Positions 52,966 through 64,000 of a DNA stretch of 64,000 nucleotides are shown here, one piece after another. The notes under the pieces were generated by a model. It was not told where the DNA came from. It ran no database searches and saw only the letters and a program-made list of their open reading frames with translations. A program made the position numbers and the translations under genes. Source of the stretch: Pterobdella sp. o SKG-2022 (taxonomy: Eukaryota > Annelida > Clitellata > Hirudinida > Piscicolidae). The stretch lies in the NCBI GenBank assembly GCA_964035795.1, contig OZ038323.1, positions 5,938,217-6,002,216 on the forward strand, read 5' to 3'. Numbering within the stretch: the stretch's first letter is position 1; every line of letters begins with the position of its first letter.

Positions 52966-53158
52966 GGTGGTGATGATGATGATGGTGGTGATGATGATGG
53001 TGGTGATGATGATGATGATGATGATGATGATGGTGGTGATGATGATGGTGGTGATGATGATGATGATGATGATGATGGTGGTGATGATGATGATGATGGT
53101 GGTGATGATGATGGTGGTGATGATGATGATGATGATGATGATGATGGTGGTGATGATT
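52772..53158. repeat. (GAT)n/(GGT) higher-order satellite
   Basis: About 390 bp of GAT triplets with GGTGGT interruptions at regular intervals of 15-30 bp. The latter part has repeated blocks. The poly-Met frame across it is an artefact. Confidence 0.93.
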
Positions 53159-53758
53159 AGGATAGAAATCTTGATATCAAGGATAATGAAATTTATATGA
53201 ATATTTGATAATGGTTCTCGCTGGAAATTTAAGCAAATTTGAAAATTCCAAATTGGGAAAGAAACGTGAAACTTCCCGACGATGAAGTCAAATTAGTTCT
53301 ATTCTTGTTTTTCAGAAATTTAATATTCTATGAAAATTGGAAAAAACTTTGAATATGAAAAGAATTTCAATTAATCAATATAAACTATTTAATGATGCAA
53401 ATGTTATTCATATTTCTTGCGAAACTAGAGACTAAAATAGAAACCTTGAAGCACTGTAAAAATTTTTGCGAAACTGAAAAATTAAAAAACTATCTTATGA
53501 AAAAATGAATTTTTCACTTCTTCAAAATAACATGTTGAACCTTGTAAACACCTGAACACAGTGATGTATCAGAATCCATTTGCATTCAAATGTCTCGAGT
53601 TTTTAATACATTTGAACAGAAAGTAATTAAAATTTTTTCATGAAATTTGACATGTTTGTTGCTTCACTCTGGTGGCAAGAGAGACTGAAGTTTTATTATT
53701 TCAGATAAATTTAATTAATTTTTTTTGATTATGCGATTTATTCAATTTCGCAAAACCA

Positions 53759-53806
53759 TATAAATACTACGAAAAAGACTGTGCTCGACACTCCGCAGTA
53801 TAAATA
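53759..53806 (+). promoter_or_regulatory. Two TATA boxes of the peptide-precursor gene
   Basis: TATAAATA occurs at 53759-53766 and, identically, at 53799-53806. The second is about 30 bp before a TCAGTC initiator-like sequence (53817-53822), so it is the likelier core element. A 5'-UTR intron (53848-53909, GTGAGT...CAG) then leads to the exon carrying the ATG. Confidence 0.6.
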
Positions 53807-53911
53807 CCAAACCATTTCAGTCTTAGCTGCCAATCTTCTCAGTTTCAGTGAGTCATAATGTTGTACCATGTTTTATAACTTAGTAACAATAATATCTCTG
53901 AACCAACAGAA

Positions 53912-54459
53912 ATGAAAACACAAGTGGTGCTCGTTTTTCTGGTTATTTTAATTGTCTCTTCTGCCCTGTCTTGTGAGTGCCTACAGATACATTCTGATGT
54001 GATTTCGAAACTATCAAAAAATACAAATTTTAAGAATTTAAAATGATTTCACTTTATGAATAGTACAACTGTATTTTGACCACTCGTTTTTTTTACGATA
54101 AAAACTCAAATGGGTTTTGAAGGATTATTCTTTTAAAAATTTTCACAATTAAAATTATATTCCAACCATGCATAACATTTGAATCTTTGAAGCATTTCTA
54201 CCCATAAACTTTTTTTCCATCATTTTATTTCTAAAAAAATACAATATTAACCATGATCAACCTTTCAACTACCTATCAAACTATGATGGACCCATTGAAA
54301 GTTCAAAACCCAGTGTCTGAAGAGGATATGGAAGACGTCTTGTACCGAATGGTCAAAAAAATGCTATCTTCAAGGACTCTTCCTCGAGGACTTCTCAAAA
54401 GAGACTCAAAGTCGGTGTATCAAACAGACTTTGCCAGATATGGAGGGCTGGGTCGGTGA
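53912..54459 (+). CDS. Small secreted-peptide (neuropeptide-like) precursor
   Basis: Two coding exons, 53912-53972 and 54314-54459 (phase 1), give 68 residues. Residues 1-20 are a clear signal peptide (MKTQVVLVFLVILIVSSALS). A short spacer follows (LSEEDMEDVLYRMV), then KK, MLSSRTLPRGLL, KR, and a final peptide DSKSVYQTDFARYGGL followed by Gly-Arg-stop. KR is a dibasic convertase site, and a C-terminal Gly after removal of Arg is the amide donor, so a 16-residue ...FARYGGL-amide is predicted. There are no cysteines. The AATAAA signal overlaps the stop codon (54459-54464), with others at about 54599 and 54626. I do not recognise the family. The signal peptide, 5'-UTR intron and TATA boxes support a real, highly expressed type of gene; the mature product is inference. 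Confidence 0.7.
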
Positions 54460-56277
54460 ATAAAACTCTCTCCTTTCCTTGCTTTGAGTTGTCTTAACTT
54501 ATAAACAATGGTTCCATTATATGTTTAAATGAACTTCAAAATATTGATAAGTTGTGAAAAAAAATCAAAGTTTTGATACTGATATCCATTTGAATATATT
54601 AAATAAACCAAAAACTTGTCTTCTCAATAAAATCTCCAAAGTTTATTACTAAATGAAGTAGAAATTTTAAAAACAGAAATCACAAGCTAGTTTTGAAGAC
54701 AATAACTTAAATTGCATAATGATAGATATTAATTATCCAATAATAAATGTACGAGATACAAACAAAATCTAAGGTTCTCGTAAACAGAACTTACATTATC
54801 AAGTACTCGATACAAGTGTTAAATTAAATATTAAAAGTTCGTAGTTTGTACTATATCTACATGTATATTAAGGTTCATCAACTCAGACAGCAAAATGTTC
54901 CCAAAGCTTTGATTAAAAAACCCTTGTTTGACCTAAGATACATTTAAATTCTTTTTTTCGAGAAGTTTTAGTTGAAAGATTTAGAAATTTTTGAAATTTT
55001 TGTTTTGTTCATTTTGCCTCTCGTTTGTGAAATTGTTTTTTTGTCGCATATTATATTGATAAAATAAACAGTGAACACGAGTTACAAAAAAATAAAATGA
55101 CTATAAAACGATAATGATAAACCTTATTGACCTGGAAATGAAAATATTTGAATCTTGGGGTAACAACCCTCAGTATAGAAAAATATATTTGTTTCTCGAC
55201 TAGCCGTTTTAAAAAGCCCATTACAGTCGCTCTGACGTGCTTTTAAATTCCCTTTACTACAGTTGGATAGACAGCACGGATGAGGGGCGTATATGATAAG
55301 GTAGTTGGAAATCTTTTGAAACCAAAATGTCATGTGAGAGATTGTGCACCTTTTGTAATCAAGACCACAACATTCCAAACTGAAATTGAATAAAGTACAT
55401 GATATTTTAAAAATTAAAAGTATAATAAAATTTAAATACAATTAAAAAGATGTATATAATGGCTTAAACCACAAGAGTTTCTAAACCTGCTAGGAAATAT
55501 TTGAAACCTCTTTTTGATATTTTTGATTTTTCGGCCTTGTATCACCTATTAAGCACGTCAGCCTACGACCCTCTTCTCGCTTTCAACTTTTTAGAATCTC
55601 TTATACAAGCTAAATCTGTTTTCTTTATCTTTAGTCTTCTTTTTTAAAATACTTCTACTTTTTAACTGAAATCTTTTTTAGTTGTCTCATTTTTTTGTAA
55701 AAATGAAAAAAATTTTCCCAAGTTTTTCGTAGGCCTCTAAAAAAGATAATTTTTGATTTATTTCAAACATAACTGAAAAATATGTACAATATTCCTAAAA
55801 AAACTTTTAAGTCATTAAAGCCACAAAGTTTGGCCTTAAATGTAAACGAAACAGTATTTCAAAAACCATAAATTTTCCCATTAATTTTTGAGACAATTTC
55901 TCGTTGAGCTCACAGTTGGAAAAATATGAATTCTTTAGCACACGCATCAAAAACTTTATTAAAACACATACAGCTCTATAAATTATGGATAATTTCAAAA
56001 GGCAATTGTATATCAAATATTTCAATCATAGCTAAAAGATTCCTTGTGTGAAATGCTTCATTTTCAAAATAATCACTCATATTTAAAAAAAATTGAAAAA
56101 AAGTTCAGCTATTTGTCATCATACATATTTTATTCAATTATTCACGTTATTGAGAATTTTAAGAAAAATTAATGTCTCATGTCTTGCAATTTATTTTGAA
56201 TCGGAAATTTTTTCAATGATACTTCAGCATCTTATAAAAGTTGAACGTGCAAAATTTCACGCAAAAGCTAAATAAAT
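54460..56277. other. Intergenic
   Basis: Apart from the cysteine-rich ORF on the minus strand at 55124-55441, no gene or element recognised. Confidence 0.4.
55124..55441 (-). CDS. Candidate cysteine-rich secreted protein, single ORF
   Basis: A 105-residue open frame on the minus strand. It starts with a hydrophobic, signal-like segment (about 1-20). CCGLDYKRC, CCLSNCSKG, a Cys in QSDCNG and a Cys in TEGCYP follow, eight cysteines after the signal segment in all. No family recognised. There is no splice or promoter evidence, and the signal-like start could be chance in A/T-rich DNA. Confidence 0.3.
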   Translation of the reverse strand: MYLNFIILLIFKISCTLFNFSLECCGLDYKRCTISHMTFWFQKISNYLIIYAPHPCCLSNCSKGNLKARQSDCNGLFKTASRETNIFFYTEGCYPKIQIFSFPGQ

Positions 56278-56822
56278 TTTTTTTTTATTCTATTGAAAAA
56301 TTTAATACTTATAAATTTAAATTGAGAGAGTTTCAGAAAGATTTACTTAAAAAGAAACAACTGTTTTTGATGGATTAATGTTTATTGTGAAAAATTAGTC
56401 GTTGTTGAATCACATACTAACTAATGATGAAGTTTAACTTATAGAAAATTATAGTTTATTCTGAAATAAATGTATTTAAAAAGCTTTTTATTTTGAAGCT
56501 GAAAATTGAAAAACTATTGTGCAAAAAGATAGATAAAATGTTCCTAGAAATTTTTTTTTATTCTATTGAAAAATTTAATACTTATAAATTTAAATTGAGA
56601 GAGTTTCAGAAAGATTTACTTAAAAAGAAACAACTGTTTTTGATGGATTAATGTTTATTGTGAAAAATTAGTCGTTGTTGAATCACATACTAACTAATGA
56701 TGAAGTTTAACTTATAGAAAATTATAGTTTATTCTGAAATAAATGTATTTAAAAAGCTTTTTATTTTGAAGCTGAAAATTGAAAAACTATTGAGCAAAAA
56801 GATAGATAAAATGTTCCTAGAA
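56278..56822. repeat. Direct tandem duplication, 273-bp unit
   Basis: Sequence beginning TTCTATTGAAAAATTTAATA at 56288 recurs at 56561. Two adjacent copies of 273 bp are almost identical; I see one substitution, TGTGCAAAAA versus TGAGCAAAAA near the copy end. No coding sense. Confidence 0.92.
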
Positions 56823-58371
56823 ATAGTTAAAATAAATTTTTATTTGAATTTCTTGTATTACTAGTCAATATTGACAAATCTGTTTACTCAAACGTACCAA
56901 AGTCACTTATTTCACCGTCAAATGCAAAAAAAAAATGAAGACATTTAACGAGAAATTAAAAAAAAATAATTTAGCCAATACAATGTAGTCAGTAACAACA
57001 CTTATAAACTATAGCACCACCTATCAGCTCAGAAAACCAACTGAGCTAAGGACACTGACTCAGAATGAATATAAAAGAAACAGTTGACAAAAAAATTTGT
57101 ACTAAGTTTACACACCAAAAAATATTTTCAGTTTAATTTTTTTTTATAAGAATCTATTGACCAACACCTTCAAAGTAAAATTCAATTAACTGCTATTCAG
57201 AATGACGATTTTCCATATTGTAAACATCACATTTCAAAAAATATAATACGTCAACATTTTAAACCCTTTGGAACTTGCCAAAAAATAGAACCTAAATATA
57301 ATAAAACTTTCGATTACTCAGACTAACTCAACAAAGATCAGAAATTTTGATATCTCATTATCCTTCTTTATTTTCTCATTCTATACAAGTTGTCTGACAA
57401 GTTGCCACTTGGAATAACCAGCCATCTGGAGTTGGATCATTACTCCTTTTTTATAATGCACATTCTTATTTAAATGCTTACTTAAAATTTTCAATAATTA
57501 TTTTTCAATCGCTAGTTGGAAGGATAATCTCACTTAAAGATACTAAAAAGCTGAACTGAGAACGCATTAGGATGAGTATGTTAGATCAGCCTGAGTAGGC
57601 CTTTTGATTTTAGCATTTTGGAGTGATTTTTTGATTGATTTTTATCAGTTCTATAAATAGTTTTTTATGACAATAGTATAAAAATTACAATAAAATAAAC
57701 AAAACGAAACATTCAAAAGTTGAACAAAAAGCAATAAGATTATTTGGAGTCTCACTCCACAATAAAAAAGTGCTTTAAAAAACAAGTTGAAAATAATAAA
57801 CAATGTAACAAAAACGTAATAAAATGGATTAACATAACAGTAATAGAAAATTATATTTTTAAAATAATAATAACATAATACTAATAGTTAAACAAAATTT
57901 ATTTATTCACTTGAATTTGTTTAGCGCGCTTTTCATAATAATTAAATACAGTACTATCATAGCAAAGGTTTTGATGGAAAGGCGATAATTATGTAGAGGG
58001 ATGCTGGATTCAGGGCCTTTATAAGCAGGCATCTCTAGCGTTCCTAGGGCTCCATTGTTTAACGAAAATTCCACTAAACTTGATTATCATTTCAAAATGT
58101 CATGAGAAATTATATAGAACTTTTTATAGAGATTATATAGAGTTGGTTGATGGTTAGAAAAAAATATATAATATTTATTTATATAATTATATAGTTATTA
58201 TAGAATATTTTAAATGAAAAATTATGGAAACATGTAACTTTAGTAAAAAAATGAAATAATATGAAAGAATGAAACAAAATAATTAATAACTAGAAACATT
58301 GAATCCTACAAAAAAAGACAAGACAACATTCCAGGTATAAAACCTAAAAAAAAGTTACAAAAGTTCATAGC
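56823..58371. other. Intergenic, upstream of the Kv channel
   Basis: A/T-rich, with no exon recognised. Presumably carries the Kv promoter and any 5'-UTR exons. Confidence 0.4.
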
Positions 58372-61300
58372 ATGCATTACTCTCTATGTGAGCATCTGCC
58401 ACCGCCTCACACCCATCCATCTGAAGACTCAAGAAAGTCACGTAAGAAAATACAAACTTCTGCTAAATTGAACAACAAAGCCAACACAAAACTACAAGAA
58501 GATATTGCATGGACCCAGCGCAAAAAAGGAGCAAAGGTTTGTATCAATGTGAGTGGCACCATCTATGAAACTTATCTTAGCAATCTTGAACGCTACCCCA
58601 GTACACTCTTGGGGGATGCTAGGCGTAGATATAGGTGAGTTTTACTGTTAGTCTGTTTTGTGGTTTTTTTGTTTAAAGTTGTGTTGTGTAGAGTGGTGTT
58701 TTGTTGTGTTGGTTATGAAGCTGTTGTTATATTTTTCCCACCAAAATTAACTACATAACTGAACGTTGCTAACGTGCAAACGTGTTAACTTTTTCAAAAA
58801 TAGAAATCCAATTAACATAATTAACATTTTCAGTTTTTCAGTATTTAGCAGCTCATTTTTGATGAAAATATCCTATTTAAGATACTGTTGAATTAATTAA
58901 AGAATTGCTCTGATATTATTTAAGCTGTTCTTTTCAATGGAACAATAAGGACTTAACGAAAAGTCTTTTTTAAACGAGGCTAGATTCTGAGGCACTAGCA
59001 CACATCAGCCGATGATGAAAGTGGTGGATGTTTCCAACGTTTCTTGGGTCATCGGTTTAAGAAATTCAGAAAAAGCTAATTGCAATAAAAGCTTTTGATT
59101 TTAATATTGCCATTCAGAATTATTAGTTAGATAGATTTTACTTGATATTTTTGTGTCATAAAATAACAAAAATATAAGTAATTCTACTTTTAAGCAAGTT
59201 TTCAAGGTTTTCATATTTCAGTAGACCTTGCCTAGCTGTATTTAATTAAACATGGAAACACTGAGGTTAGTATAATTATCATGAAAAACTAAGCTTTCCA
59301 TTACTCCAAGGATACCATCGTCAGGTGACTACTAAGGCTATTTTTAGATTTAATCTATATTTCAAATTTTTTTAAATCAGAATATCAAAAGTTACTATTT
59401 CTATTGCAATATAATAAAAGAATAATTTGCTTCATGAACAAAACCGTACGTATCTCAGGTATTTTTGTTTACAGTGATGACGATTAAAGTTTATTTTTTC
59501 GAAAAATAATTATAATTTTTGATAATTACGATTTTAAAAATATTAGTAGCGTATCAATAACTATAATAATTCTATTCAATACCATGTACTACAAAATTAA
59601 CAACAAACTTTGAAATTAATACGCTTTCAAAACATTCTATTGAAAAAAAATGAACTCACAGAGTTCAAAAAATTGCAGAACTCAAAGAAGGATAACATAA
59701 TGGAATTTGATTATATCGCTTCCAATGAGATTTAGTGACTAAAATACATCTAAATAACCATAGGCTGTCTTGCACCTGCATAAAGCTTCTTCTTAATTAG
59801 AATTTTGAAATTTTCCATATATATTTGCATAATTCTTAATATGCCATTTGTTTCATTAGCCAAGTCACGCGTATTGAAGAATTTTAAACAGGACTTTCTC
59901 ACCTCTAATTATCGCAGAAGTAAATATTTTGAGCATATGAAAAAGAAATTTGAGTATAACAACAATAATCGCTAAAAATTTTTTTTTTTTGGAATAACAG
60001 TCGATAATAAAACTTATAATATTTTTTTTTTATACCGCTTATTTTTATTTTAGAAAAATTGAAAAAAAAAATTTTATTGATATTTCTAGCAAGGCTTTCC
60101 GATGGTTGGGAGTATTTCATGACACTTCAAAACTTTTAGTATTCAATAAATATTAATGTGTTTGTGCTTAATGTGTTTATGCTTTAATAACAACGATGAA
60201 TTAAACCTTATTTTCAGATACTACGACAAGAAAAAGAACGAGTATTTTATTGATAGAAACAGAACATGTTTTGATGCCATTTTGAATTTCTATCAGTATG
60301 GAGGAGTTATACGGAAACCACCAGATGTTGATCCGGATGTTTTCATTGATGAGCTCTTGTTCTTCGACATACCCTTTTCTCAGTCTTTCAATGATACTTC
60401 TACCAACTTGAATAAACATACTACTTTGTATTATAATGATACCGGTGATGCAACAAAGAAAGTTATTGTTGATAAGAACACAAACACTAATCACAGTGAA
60501 GATGAGTTTGATGTTGGAAGTTTTGAAGTAGAAAAAAGTTTTGAAGAAAGGCTTCTTGGTGAAAATGATTCTAAAACAATTTTTACGTCAACTCTAAAAG
60601 ACCATTCGACCACAATTAAAAGAACGAATCACAAAATGGTTAAAATGGATTTTAATAAGTCAAAAGAAGATTTTCCAAGTCTCACCTGCAATGAAAACTT
60701 AAGTAATAGAATTGATAGTCAATTTCAGCAAGATAAAACAAATGATAATGAAAAAGAAAAAATTTGCCAAAATGATGAGACCAATTCGCTTCTTACTGTC
60801 AACCCAGTGTACACCATTCCTCACCCAACCACTCACCACATCATCAACAAACCTTACCACAAATGCCGTAAAATATCATACTCAAACACATCGCTCCAAC
60901 CCAACAGAGCCAACGATAGAACACCAGGGAAAACTATAAAAGAAAAACGATGGAAGGTGACATGGGAAAATTTGAAAAGAAAGATGTGGTTAATGGTTGA
61001 ACACCCTGAAAGCTCCAACTCTGCCAAAGTTTTTGCCAGTATTTCTGTTTGTGTCATCGTTGTTTCAGTTGTTCTTTTTTGCGTTGAAACTTTGCCTCAG
61101 TTCAGAATGAAGAATAAAGATTACCTTGATAAAAAAAATGAACTAGAAAGAAGATATCTCAAATATAAAATACAGAAATCCTATCATTTGCAAGGTTTCG
61201 ACAGAGAACTAAACTTGAAAAAGCAACAACTAAAAGAGCAAGAAGAGTTGGAAGAAGAGAGAAACAGACAAATTCAAATTTCAAAAATATTTTTCAAGAT

Positions 61301-63716
61301 AGAGTCTGTATGCATAGCATGGTTTAATTTTGAGTTTTTTTCACGACTTTTATTCTGCCCTTCTCTTTCACAATTTTGTTGCGACATTCTCAACATCATT
61401 GACCTGGTTTCTATTTTGCCATATTTTGTTACTGTGTTCACTACACTTCTTTACAACAAAACTGACAACATACATTATGAAAACCCTTTAAACAAATACA
61501 ATTATGAAATGATGTCCAACAGGGAAATTCTTCAACAGTTTCGGTTGCATGGCCTTCATGGACAAATCTACAATGAAGATGGTGTTTTTTCTTCTTATGA
61601 GCACCACAATTTCAACAAAAAATTAAAAAAAACGGACAAACTACATTTGAAAAATCGAAACAAAGCAATTGAAGTCCCAAATGACAATGTTACAGATAAT
61701 GTTTTTAATTCAAATACTTTTGACGAAATGAACTATTCGAAACACGCAAATAAAAACGAACCAAATCGCAATGGAACTTATGTTCCTTTAAACGAAACTC
61801 AAACACGCAACAAGCAAACAACAATGCAGACTCAAAACCATCCCAATAAAGCCTTCAATAAGGATAACTATACAATGTTTTATGGAGAACGGCCAAATGG
61901 TACTATGTACGGGCACCATAAGAATGAAACATTTATTAATGAAGAAGTAAAACGCCATAACGCCATCAAATCGAGAATCAAAAAAAGAATAGAAACATAC
62001 TTTGAAAAAAATCATTCTTTTTCAAATATTTCAAATGGAAAAGTGAATTCAAAAAATATCTCTAACATACCCTCCCATTCCAAATCATCTTACAATGTCG
62101 AAACATTTCTCTCTTTAAAACAAACTTTTCTTAAACTTTTCAACGTTTTTGGAATATTCCAAACAAATGCATCTATAACTTCTCTTAAAATAGATTACAC
62201 TTTGAATGATAATCAAACAACAGTACCAACCACTATTTCAATTAACAATATCACAAGCATTATGAATAATTCAATAGAGAGTACATCAAAACCTGATGCA
62301 CCAAATAGTGTCCAAGTTTACACAATGAGTACAACCAATGGACAAAAGTTAATTAAAAAATCAATTCATAGAAATTATGACATGGAATCTGAAATTAATG
62401 CTATGTCCTCAAAAAAGAAAGAAGATAAAATGGAAAAAATAAAGAAAAACGTATTGAATGGTTTTGGTGAAAAAAATGATATATACAATAAGACAAAAAG
62501 CATAAGGAGTATTTATAAAGGGCAGTTTAATGGACGGCATACTAGTAAGAGCTTGCAATTAGTTTCAGAATCATTTAGTGCACATAAAATCTCAATGGAT
62601 GCAGATCTCAAAAAAAATAACAATGGTCGAAATGATTCTGCTAAAAGTGAAGTGAGTGATGATGAAGAAAAAAATAAAATTGTTAGTACTGTTAAAAGTG
62701 TATATGAAAACAACAAAAACAAACAAAAAAATAAGAAACGAGGCGGAAATAACTATAAAAATAAAAAAGATAGAGATGAAAACAAAAGATCAAATAGCAG
62801 TTTTTTGAATGTTAATAATAATTTATATCCTTACTATCATTATCATTTCCGGTACAAAAAACAAAAGTATAAAAATAAAAATAAGCATGAAAAGCGTTAT
62901 ATAAAAGATAGAAGTGCAACAAGAGATGTCACACAGAACAACACTGATTTTATCGACACCAGTAATGAAACTAATGTTACGATAAATCAGATTGAATTAG
63001 ACAAAGTAAAAGTAAATTCAACTGACATCGATAAAAAAACCTCTGTAGGTGACAAAAAAACAAAAAATAGAACTAAAAAGAAAAATAAAAAGAATACAAA
63101 ATCGAACATGGAAACAGCGCAGTCGACCACTTTCTTGCCCATCTTGCGAGTCATGAGGCTGGTCAGAGTCTTCCGCATCTTTAAGCTTTCCAGGTACTCC
63201 AGAGGTCTCCAAATTTTGGGCAAAACCATCAGAGCCAGTCTCAATGAACTGGGTCTTCTTATGTTCTTTTTGGGGATCTGTGTTGTTCTTTTCTCCAGTG
63301 CAGTGTATTATGCCGAAATCGACAGTCCATACACCCATTTCTCAAGCATTCCTGAAGCCTTTTGGTGGGCTGTAATAACGATGACGACAGTTGGGTATGG
63401 AGATATGAAACCAGTTACTCCACTAGGGAAAGTGGTTGGGTCTATGTGTGCCATAGCAGGTGTTCTTACCATCGCTCTGCCAGTCCCAGTCGTTGTCTCC
63501 AAGTTCAATTACTTTTACAATGTTGAGTGTAAAGAAGAAGCCGCTTTGAGCGCAGCTCTTGAAGCGGATATAAATTATAGAAAAAGAAGAAAAAGAAGAA
63601 AGAAAAGTTTCAATCGAAGTATGGACAGCAACTGTGGAAGTTGCAATGAGTTTTGTGAAGATAGTCCCCAAAATAGAAGAAAAAGTCCGAAAAAAAACGA
63701 TTCAGAAAAATTATAA
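58372..63716 (+). CDS. Kv1: Shaker-type (Kv1) voltage-gated K+ channel with giant S3-S4 linker
   Basis: A pore-forming subunit of a delayed-rectifier or A-type K+ channel. Two exons, 58372-58634 and 60218-63716 (phase 2), give 1253 residues against about 500-650 in ordinary Kv1. The T1 tetramerisation domain spans the intron: [45 protein letters not shown]1 is at about 355-380 and S2 at about 444-469. S3 at about 474-501 reads [16 protein letters not shown]4 at about 1060-1086 reads [20 protein letters not shown]. The pore has [10 protein letters not shown], and S6 has the PVPVVV gate. Between S3 and S4 lie about 555 Asn/Lys/Ser-rich residues in the same open frame. The T1-S1 and S1-S2 linkers are also long (about 200 and 65). 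The C-terminus is short and basic, without a Shaker-like PDZ ligand. The exon 1 ATG is the first in frame. Confidence 0.92.
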
Positions 63717-64000
63717 AATTTTGAAATGAAATTTGAAAAGAAAATTTTGTTATAAGTTTAATCAGTGGGTAAGTATTGAACAAAGTTCAAATTTTTTTGA
63801 GATTTGAAAAAAGAGAAATGATCGATTTTCAAGTTCAGGTGAGTTTCGTAAAAGCGCAGTTTAATGTGATAATGTCGCATTCCGAAAATTTGTCTCAGAA
63901 TAGCATCCGCTTAAAGATTTTTCCGGATATAATTACTTGCTTGGAGTGTATTAATGAAGAAAATTTTGAAATGGAAACGAATTTGGATTTAAAAAACATT
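63717..64000. other. 3' flank of the Kv gene
   Basis: Presumed 3' UTR; no further gene recognised before the window ends. Confidence 0.5.

Noticed and set aside
52772..53200. 142-codon Met-rich frame
   Set aside because: Translation of (GAT)n/(GGT)n; no splice or start context.
61456..63130. Retained intron as explanation of the Kv insert
   Set aside because: A stop-free 1.7 kb in one frame, continuous with S3 and S4, with 23 sequons matching an extracellular location, is very unlikely for an A/T-rich intron; cDNA would still be decisive.

Overview
The window is animal nuclear DNA. It is A+T-rich (roughly 70% by eye). Its genes are split by GT-AG introns, many only 50-120 nt long, and LINE, SINE and microsatellite DNA lies between them. 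An innexin argues for an invertebrate other than a tunicate. Filamin, a Shaker-type K+ channel, a Neverland/DAF-36 sterol oxygenase and a peptide-precursor-like gene fit an animal with nerves and muscle. I cannot name the phylum from sequence alone.

Layout. 1-3.4 kb: A/T-rich repeats. 3.47-4.8 kb (+): 3' five exons of a Rieske sterol 7-desaturase. 6.4-8.3 kb (+): a six-exon membrane protein with a WSC domain and an EGF-like module. 8.5-10.7 kb (-): NDUFAF1, complete, divergent from SRP14 (10.9-12.1 kb, +). 12.3-15.6 kb (+): an RRM/RS protein with a periphilin-like C-terminus. 15.9-17.1 kb (+): an innexin. 17.3-20.6 kb (-): an inverted paralogue of the RRM/RS/periphilin-like gene. 22.8-30.7 kb (-): the last 25 exons (800 codons) of filamin. 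32.5-44.1 kb: a transposon-rich block with an R2-like LINE carrying a restriction-like endonuclease, a CR1/L2-like LINE 3' end, an APE-type LINE and a tRNA-derived SINE. 46.2-49.6 kb (-): a calmodulin-like EF-hand protein with a 13-nt microexon. 50-53 kb: trinucleotide repeats. 53.9-54.5 kb (+): a small secreted-peptide precursor. 58.4-63.7 kb (+): a Kv1/Shaker channel.

I rebuilt exon chains by hand from splice signals, reading frame and family similarity; all reconstructed chains stay in phase. No functional pathway links the neighbouring genes. SRP14, the first RRM/RS gene and the innexin are packed head-to-tail with 137-299 bp gaps.

Most notable: the Kv channel has an uninterrupted ~555-residue S3-S4 linker (about 30 in Shaker) with 23 N-glycosylation sequons and no cysteine. 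Next are the inverted pair of RRM/RS/periphilin-like genes flanking the innexin, a candidate new amidated peptide, and a foldback element family sharing an AAGCTTTTCGTT motif.
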